NCBI GenBank assembly: GCA_903868035.1
Contig: CAIPTQ010000038.1
Span: 1 to 37,353 of the forward strand
DNA from: an uncultured Phycisphaerales bacterium
GTDB taxonomy: Bacteria > Planctomycetota > Phycisphaerae > WQYP01
Reading direction: 5' to 3'
DNA length: 37,353 bases
The notes below the pieces were generated by a model. That model ran no database searches. It was not told the DNA's origin and saw nothing but the letters and a program-made list of their open reading frames with translations. Shown here one piece after another: positions 34,001 through 37,353 of the stretch (its first letter is position 1; each line of letters starts with the position of its first letter). Both the position numbers and the translations under genes were made by a program.

Positions 34001-34329
34001 CCCGCGGCATCATCGAGGCGCTGGCGGGTTCGCGGATCGCCGAGAACTCACCCACTGCCGCCAAGCCGGAGAACGCGGCGGCCAGCGTGCTGCCCGAGGC
34101 GCAGATTTACATCGCCGGCGTGATCGAAAAGGGCGCCGAGACGGCCAAACTCACCAAGCGCCAGGCCGAACTGGAAAAATTCATCGCCGCCGGCAAGGCC
34201 AAGCTCGCCAACGCCGCCGCCGTGGCCAAGGCCCCCGCGAATGTCGTCCAGGGCTGGCGCGAGCAACTGGCCAAGCAGGAGGAAGAACTGGCGGCGGTGA
34301 TGAAAAACCTGGCGGAGCTGGGGAGTTGA
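31093..34329 (+). CDS. valS: Valyl-tRNA synthetase with three repeat insertions
   Basis: The enzyme charges tRNA-Val. It has 1078 residues, about 100-200 more than a typical bacterial ValRS. GTG 31093 is chosen because AAGGA lies seven bases upstream and MPIELPPQYDPKSVEQAIY starts the family. The class I HIGH motif is HLGH (55-58). Editing-domain text such as VVATTRAETMLGDTA is present. The second signature, normally KMSKS, reads PMKKS (717-721) in GRPMKKSLGNG. The DPDVLDTWFSSALWP block, the anticodon-binding region and the C-terminal coiled-coil arm are intact. Three insertions made of repeats lie at about 213-224, 395-478 and 795-807. A further stretch (565-633, bases 32785-32990) is AT-richer and unlike other ValRS. 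Codons end in G before about 33520 and in C afterwards. The frame is open throughout, so the gene looks functional. Confidence 0.95.
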   Translation: MPIELPPQYDPKSVEQAIYQRWLAAGAFHAVPDERPAARRFSVVIPPPNVTGALHLGHAINGTIQDVLTRYHRMKGDNTLWMPGIDHAGIATQAVVEKTIFEKEKKNRHDLGREELVRRIWEWKEQFGTRILNQLQSIGVSCDWERARFTLDEVCARAVREAFFKMFKDGLIFRGKRLVNWDTHLQTAVADDEIYHETVKGEMVLIKYPVADEKQEAGSKKQEEYLVVATTRAETMLGDTAVAVHPEDGRYKHLIGGHVIVPLVGRRIPIVADGLLVDPAFGTGVVKVTPAHDPNDYATGVRHGLAQINLLTADGKVNENGAGEFRGQKYSYVGLKFATAARKAVLADLEGLGLIVERKVHEHEVGHSDRSKTPIEPYLSDQWFVRMGDVGGASGTEGAGKGTGVPGRGTDGPGRGTEVPGRGTDGPGKGTDDPGKGTEVPGKGTDGPGRGTDGPGRGTEVPGRGTDGPGKGTDDPGTAKTAFLTSKTGVAASGNVESKGGIALANGTRASGLAQAAMDAVLDGRVKIMPERYAKGYLDWLGQKRDWCISRQLWWGHRIPVWTQHFWNKAAFDQSLFDLRTWMQSHSDEVAWQPEIKNDSLNGYGSIYVCLRRDDATLISDLKKMSFDIQDPDVLDTWFSSALWPISTMGWPAEGTSEKAEDQLLPYFYPTSVLSTAREILTLWVARMVMFGLYCRGDVPFKDVYIHAVIQDGEGRPMKKSLGNGVDPVDIVSSHGADALRFTLAAMATETQDIRMPVVKDARTGRNTSPKFDLGRNFANKIWNAARYILLNMGEISDLKFEISDLKALEDRWILSRLHQTIRAAEAAINAYRFADMAEALRSFFWTDLCDWYLEIAKSRIKSGDAQAQSVLLHGLQTALKLLHPVMPFISEELWSKLPTPSGAAGMLITTPWPQFDPARIDPAAESQLALIQSVTSAIREIQNRYPAAKGKDVILAPRDAATQQLIEQSRGIIEALAGSRIAENSPTAAKPENAAASVLPEAQIYIAGVIEKGAETAKLTKRQAELEKFIAAGKAKLANAAAVAKAPANVVQGWREQLAKQEEELAAVMKNLAELGS
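31731..31765. repeat. In-frame heptanucleotide repeat in the valS editing domain
   Basis: Five 7-bp units: GAAGCAA, GAAGCAG, GAAGCAA, GAAGCAA, GAAGAAT. It encodes the charged loop EKQEAGSKKQEE just before the conserved strand VVATTRAETMLGD, where other ValRS proteins have a short turn. Confidence 0.85.
32275..32526. repeat. In-frame 21-bp minisatellite in valS (12 units)
   Basis: Twelve consecutive 21-bp units each encode seven residues of the form GT(D/E)(G/V/D)PG(R/K); unit 1 is GTEGAGK and unit 12 ends in T. Units 3-6 recur as units 9-12, giving a six-unit (126-bp) higher order period. The block encodes 84 residues after FVRMGDVGGAS, before AMDAVLDGRVKIMPERY. Gly/Pro-rich with alternating charge, so it is probably a flexible loop. 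There are no spacers, so it is not a CRISPR array. Confidence 0.93.
33476..33510. repeat. In-frame heptanucleotide repeat before the valS anticodon-binding region
   Basis: Five units: AGATTTC, AGATTTG, AAATTTG, AGATTTC, AGATTTG. It encodes EISDLKFEISDLK between the Rossmann domain end (YILLNMG) and LEDRWILSRL. The units are AT-rich inside a GC-rich gene. The switch from G-ending to C-ending codons falls close after this repeat. Confidence 0.88.
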
Positions 34330-34330
34330 A

Positions 34331-34380
34331 CGATTGAATCATGGAGTCCATTGAATCCATTGAATCATTGAATCATTGAG
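34331..34380. repeat. Degenerate 8/9-bp repeat after valS
   Basis: Units CGATTGAAT, CATGGAGTC, CATTGAATC, CATTGAAT, CATTGAAT, CATTGAG. It fills the gap between the valS stop (34327-34329) and the next start (34386). The unit length is 8-9 rather than 7, but position and style match the other junction arrays. Confidence 0.75.
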
Positions 34381-34385
34381 TTCCC

Positions 34386-35030
34386 ATGTCTCGTCCGCAG
34401 CAAATCGTCCTGAGCCTTCTCGCCGGCGTGCTCATCGCCGGCTGTTTCCTCGCCGGCTATCTCCTGATGCCTCCCGAAACCCCGACCCCCGCGCCTCCCG
34501 CCACGCTTGCCGCCACCCCACCGCCGCCGGCCACCGGCCCGCGGTTGGTCATCACCCAAGCGCTCTACGGCGACCTGCCTGACGGCGCCGCCGCCGACGT
34601 CACCGCGAAAGTCGCCAAGCTGCTCACCCACGATACCCTCACCGTGGCCGCCACCAACGACAACTTCGGCGACACCGCCCCCAACATCGTCAAAAAACTC
34701 CGCGTCGACTACACCTTCGACGGCATCCCCCACACCCGCATCGTCGGCGAAGACGAAACCCTCAAGATCGCCCCCGGCCCGCCGCGCCTCGTGATTAAAA
34801 AAGCCGTTTACGGCGACCTGCCCGACGGCGCCGCCGCCGACGTCACCACCCAGGTCGCCAAAGCCGCCGATTCCGATTCGCTCTCGATCGGGGCCACCAA
34901 CGACAACTTTGGCGACACCGCCCCGAACATCGTCAAGAAACTCCGCGTCGAGTACACCTTTGACGGCCAAGCGAAGTCCAAGACCGCCGGGGAAGGAGAG
35001 ACGCTCACCATCTCCACAACGGGGGAGTAA
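34386..35030 (+). CDS. Membrane-anchored protein with two copies of a DUF3395-like domain
   Basis: The protein has 214 residues. One N-terminal membrane anchor ([21 protein letters not shown], with a possible lipobox IAGC), then a Pro/Thr/Ala-rich linker. Two tandem domains of about 75 residues follow (about 53-128 and 134-212). Both carry VI...[14 protein letters not shown], then [19 protein letters not shown] and YTFDG, ending in GE.ETL.I. The pattern resembles the DUF3395-type domain known from the C-terminus of DnaJ-like proteins, but that match is from memory and not certain. The copies are very similar, so the duplication is recent or conserved. The start has only a weak GAG before it. 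It follows valS across the 8/9-bp repeat and comes before transaldolase. Function unknown. Confidence 0.7.
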   Translation: MSRPQQIVLSLLAGVLIAGCFLAGYLLMPPETPTPAPPATLAATPPPPATGPRLVITQALYGDLPDGAAADVTAKVAKLLTHDTLTVAATNDNFGDTAPNIVKKLRVDYTFDGIPHTRIVGEDETLKIAPGPPRLVIKKAVYGDLPDGAAADVTTQVAKAADSDSLSIGATNDNFGDTAPNIVKKLRVEYTFDGQAKSKTAGEGETLTISTTGE

Positions 35031-35092
35031 TCCTTTGCCTTGCCCCATCCCCCACGGCTACCATACTACAACCACATTCCAAAGGAGCGCCC

Positions 35093-36142
35093 ATGTCCCT
35101 CGCCTCCCTCATTTCCACCGGCACCAAAGTCTGGCTTGACTCCATCGACCCCGCGCTGGTCGCCCAGGCCCGTGCCGGAGGCGTTACCGGCGCGACCTCC
35201 AACCCGCTGATCGTCGCCAACCTCCTCCAAAGCGGCCGCTTTGATGACCGGCTTGCCGCGCTGTTGGCCCAGGGGAAATCCGACGAGGACATCGCCTGGT
35301 CGCTCACCGATCAGCTTGTCACCGACGCCCAGGCGGTATTCCTGCCCGTCTGGCAGGAAACCCGCGGCAACGACGGCTACGTTTCCTTCGAGCTCGACCC
35401 GCTGCTGGAAGACCCCGCGTGCAGCCTGTCCTATGTCCAAAAGGTGCAACGCTATGTGGAGCTGGGCAAGCAGTGGGGCCTGGGGCGGCGGAACCGGATG
35501 ATCAAGGTCCCGGCCACGCCCGCGGGCATCGACGCGCTGGAGTCCCTCGCTGCGGCGGGCATCCCGCTGAACATCACGCTCATTTTCACCGCCCGCCAGT
35601 ACGAGGCCGCCCGCAATGCCGTGTGGCGCGGTGCCCAGGCCCGCGGCGGCAACCAGGGGGGCATCGCGTTCTTCAAGTCCGGCTACTCGATCTTTATCAG
35701 CCGTGTGGATGTGTACACCAAGGAGCGCGTCCCGGGCCTGTCCCGCGCCGCCCAGGGCCTCGTGGGCATCGTCAACGCCAAACGCCTGTGGCGCGCCAAC
35801 CAGGCCTTCTGGAAAGACAAAAACCTCGCTCTGGCCCAGGAAATCATCTTCTCCTCCACCGGCACCAAACTGCCCGGCGACGCTGCCGACAAATACATCG
35901 CCGCCCTGGCCGGCAGCGACATCCAGACCAACCCCCCGCAAACCATCGCCGCCGCGGAGGTCGCAGCCGACCCCTACACGCGGCTGGTCGATATCATGCC
36001 CCCGCGTCATGTCCTGGATGAAATCGACAAAAAAGTCGACCAGGACCATATGGAAGAAATCCTCCTGCAGGAAGGCACCGAGAAATTCGCCTCCCCCTTC
36101 AAGGCCCTGCTCCAGCTCATCGCCCAGAAACGCCGCTCCTGA
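35093..36142 (+). CDS. tal: Transaldolase
   Basis: The enzyme moves a three-carbon dihydroxyacetone unit from sedoheptulose-7-phosphate to glyceraldehyde-3-phosphate in the non-oxidative pentose phosphate pathway. It has 349 residues, between the short and long transaldolase types. Family motifs: VWLDSIDP (Asp16), GATSNP (33-38), the Schiff-base lysine Lys138 in [23 protein letters not shown] and [16 protein letters not shown] lies six bases before ATG 35093. Codons end mainly in C, as in the 3' part of valS and the preceding gene. It is 62 bp after the DUF3395-like gene; no other pentose phosphate gene is near. Cytoplasmic. Confidence 0.93.
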   Translation: MSLASLISTGTKVWLDSIDPALVAQARAGGVTGATSNPLIVANLLQSGRFDDRLAALLAQGKSDEDIAWSLTDQLVTDAQAVFLPVWQETRGNDGYVSFELDPLLEDPACSLSYVQKVQRYVELGKQWGLGRRNRMIKVPATPAGIDALESLAAAGIPLNITLIFTARQYEAARNAVWRGAQARGGNQGGIAFFKSGYSIFISRVDVYTKERVPGLSRAAQGLVGIVNAKRLWRANQAFWKDKNLALAQEIIFSSTGTKLPGDAADKYIAALAGSDIQTNPPQTIAAAEVAADPYTRLVDIMPPRHVLDEIDKKVDQDHMEEILLQEGTEKFASPFKALLQLIAQKRRS

Positions 36143-36180
36143 CCGTTTCGGGCCACTGCGGGCCTCCGGGCCGGGTTAAG

Positions 36181-36209
36181 TTGACGCGGTGGGGAAAAAT
36201 GCCGATAAA
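36181..36209 (+). promoter_or_regulatory. Possible promoter of the STAS gene
   Basis: TTGACG (36181-36186), a 17-bp spacer and GATAAA (36204-36209), followed by AGGAG and the GTG at 36233. The -10 match is four of six. Confidence 0.4.
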
Positions 36210-36232
36210 TGGGGGCATTGTAGGAGACACGC

Positions 36233-36601
36233 GTGAACAATGAACTGATGATCATGCCGTACCAGGATGTCACGGTGGTGAGCTTTCAGAACGTGTCGGT
36301 GCTGGACTCGGCGAACATCGAGTCGCTGGGGCGCTCGCTGCTGGAGTTGATCGAGAAGCAGGCGACGCGGAAACTGGTGCTGGAGTTCACGGCCGTGCGG
36401 TTCATGTCATCGCAGGCGCTGGGGGTGTTGCTGCAGCTCAAAAAGGCGATGGATCAACTGAAGGGGAAGATCGTGATCGCCGGCATACGGCCGGAGCTGC
36501 ACAAGGTGTTCAAGATCACGAACCTGCAGAAGATGTTTATCTTTCACGGGGATTTGGACAAGGCGCTGCAGGAATTCAATGTGTTCGTGCCGCGGAATTG
36601 A
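36233..36601 (+). CDS. STAS-domain anti-sigma factor antagonist-like protein
   Basis: The protein has 122 residues from GTG 36233, with AGGAG before it. It is a single STAS domain of the SpoIIAA/RsbV type: VTVVSFQNVSVLDSANIESLG, then RKLVLEFTAVRFMSSQALGVLLQLKKA. The serine expected to be phosphorylated is Ser60 in FMSSQALG; the preceding position, usually Asp, is Ser59. The C-terminal part (VFKITNLQKMFIFHGDLDKAL) is also typical. In known systems an unphosphorylated STAS protein binds an anti-sigma kinase and frees a sigma factor. No kinase or sigma gene is beside it. It probably works with a partner elsewhere. Cytoplasmic. Codons end in G again, unlike the transaldolase gene before it. Confidence 0.85.
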   Translation: MNNELMIMPYQDVTVVSFQNVSVLDSANIESLGRSLLELIEKQATRKLVLEFTAVRFMSSQALGVLLQLKKAMDQLKGKIVIAGIRPELHKVFKITNLQKMFIFHGDLDKALQEFNVFVPRN

Positions 36602-36605
36602 GGGG

Positions 36606-36626
36606 TTAGTGGTTAGTGGTCAGTTG
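36606..36626. repeat. Heptanucleotide repeat at the STAS-hicB convergent junction
   Basis: TTAGTGG, TTAGTGG, TCAGTTG: two exact and one degenerate 7-bp unit. The array starts five bases after the STAS stop and supplies the stop of the minus-strand hicB gene (36620-36622). Confidence 0.65.
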
Positions 36627-36802
36627 AACGGCGGCACGGGGAGGTTGTCGGCCTGCAATGCCGCGACATAGGCTTGAATGGCCTCCTTGATATTGGAGAG
36701 CGCCTCATCCTGGGTAAGCCCCTGACTGATGCCGCCCGGAAGACTGGGACACTCCACGACCCAATAGCCGTCTTCTCCCGGATGAATAACAACTTGGCGC
36801 AT
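36620..36802 (-). CDS. HicB-like antitoxin without a visible HicA
   Basis: The protein has 60 residues of the HicB/UPF0150 type: VVIHPGEDGYWVVECPSLPGGISQGLTQDEALSNIKEAIQAY is the conserved partial RNase-H-like fold. GGAGG lies seven bases before the ATG. HicB neutralises HicA, a small dsRNA-binding toxin. No HicA-sized gene lies on either side: downstream is the STAS gene, upstream DUF2752. Many orphan HicB-like proteins exist and their role is unclear. There is no C-terminal DNA-binding extension. The last bases lie in a 7-bp repeat. Confidence 0.75.
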   Translation of the reverse strand: MRQVVIHPGEDGYWVVECPSLPGGISQGLTQDEALSNIKEAIQAYVAALQADNLPVPPFN

Positions 36803-36829
36803 GCTGGAACCTCCACTTGAATTGTAGCG

Positions 36830-37351
36830 TTATAGGTGCCATTGGATGACGAGAATTTTATAGACCCAGGCAAGCATGAGGAGGGTGAGGCTGCCGTAGG
36901 TCCAATAGCGCCAGTACCAGCCGAGGGTGAACATCGAGGGGCCTTTCCAGGAACCGGTGATGATGCCCAGAAGGGTCAGGGGCAGGAGGATGGCCCCCAA
37001 CAGGGCGACGGCAAAGCCGAAGGGCTGGGTGACAAGGGAGGCCAGGGGATGGGCGTGGGCGAACCAGGTGACGGCGGTGGTGCAACCGCAGGTGGGGCAG
37101 GGGATGCCGATGGCCAGGGGCCAACTACAGGGGGGGAATCCAAGTTGTTGATGGCTGCCGATGCCGGTGGGGTTGGGGTGAAGTCTAAGGGCGACGGCGA
37201 ACATGGCGGCACAGATGAGGAACACGAAGGCACACCAGACGCGAACTTCCAGGCGGAGATGGGCGGCGGATTTGGGCGCAAGGGCGGGGGGCGGCGGGGC
37301 GAGAGTGATGACGGGGGCCTCGGGAGGGGTGGGTGAGGTGATATCGGACAT
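36830..37351 (-). CDS. DUF2752 membrane protein
   Basis: The protein has 173 residues from the ATG at 37351, two bases from the window edge, so a longer start cannot be excluded. A Pro-rich N-terminus is followed by a membrane segment (VWCAFVFLICAAMFAVALRL), the DUF2752 motif PCPTCGCTTA, and two or three more membrane segments (FAVALLGAILLPLTLLGII; YGSLTLLMLAWVYKILV). Cys-rich motifs of this type occur widely in planctomycetes and Bacteroidetes with no established function. The hicB gene follows after 27 bp in the same direction and may be co-transcribed. Confidence 0.8.
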   Translation of the reverse strand: MSDITSPTPPEAPVITLAPPPPALAPKSAAHLRLEVRVWCAFVFLICAAMFAVALRLHPNPTGIGSHQQLGFPPCSWPLAIGIPCPTCGCTTAVTWFAHAHPLASLVTQPFGFAVALLGAILLPLTLLGIITGSWKGPSMFTLGWYWRYWTYGSLTLLMLAWVYKILVIQWHL

Positions 37352-37353
37352 GA

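Overview
The window is a GC-rich bacterial chromosome segment, most likely from a planctomycete-type bacterium (Planctomycetota, possibly Phycisphaerae). This placement is an inference. It rests on an ECF sigma factor with a long membrane-anchored C-terminal extension, a membrane protein ending in a CPxCGYDLR...CPECG zinc ribbon, a DUF2752 protein, a PKD/fibronectin-type secreted protein and many small secreted proteins of unknown function. No rRNA, tRNA, CRISPR array, transposase or prophage gene was recognised.

Layout. 1-3736: 3' part of a large secreted PKD/FN3 protein and a zinc-ribbon membrane protein. 3862-8695 (minus): a response regulator with an N-terminal excisionase-type DNA-binding domain, an HDOD-histidine kinase and formate-tetrahydrofolate ligase, all in one direction. 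8932-9788: a HigBA-like toxin-antitoxin pair behind a near-consensus promoter. 9939-11570: a two-domain glycosyltransferase-like protein. 11810-16772 (minus): four secreted proteins; three share a nearly identical promoter, ribosome-binding site and signal peptide but have unrelated mature parts. 17047-19090: pyruvate dehydrogenase E1 alpha and beta. 19091-19482: a gene-free stretch with a helically phased 10-bp repeat. 19483-22287: a GH42 beta-galactosidase lipoprotein convergent with a KDPG-type aldolase. 22452-26658: a sigma factor-membrane segment-serpin fusion and a membrane-anchored repeat protein. 26736-29830: an SGNH esterase, an alpha/beta hydrolase and a small membrane protein. 29934-34329: two paralogous DUF104-type antitoxins, a PIN toxin and valyl-tRNA synthetase. 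34386-37351: a duplicated-domain membrane-anchored protein, transaldolase, a STAS protein, an orphan HicB and a DUF2752 protein.

The most notable gene is at 22452-24959. One uninterrupted frame encodes an ECF sigma factor, a membrane segment and a full-length serpin with an inhibitory-type hinge. It may link RNA polymerase promoter choice to an extracytoplasmic protease. The second theme is short degenerate tandem repeats, mostly 7 bp and each with a different unit, at operon gene junctions (HK/RR, pdhA/pdhB, valS/next gene, STAS/hicB). Two 7-bp arrays and one 21-bp array lie in frame inside valS. Codon style and GC skew also switch within valS close to one of these arrays.

Metabolically the window combines one-carbon entry (fhs), pyruvate oxidation (E1 only; E2 and E3 are not here), the pentose phosphate pathway (transaldolase), sugar-acid cleavage (aldolase) and outer-surface glycan handling (GH42, esterases). 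This fits a heterotroph that degrades polysaccharides. All assignments come from reading translated sequence by eye, without database searches.
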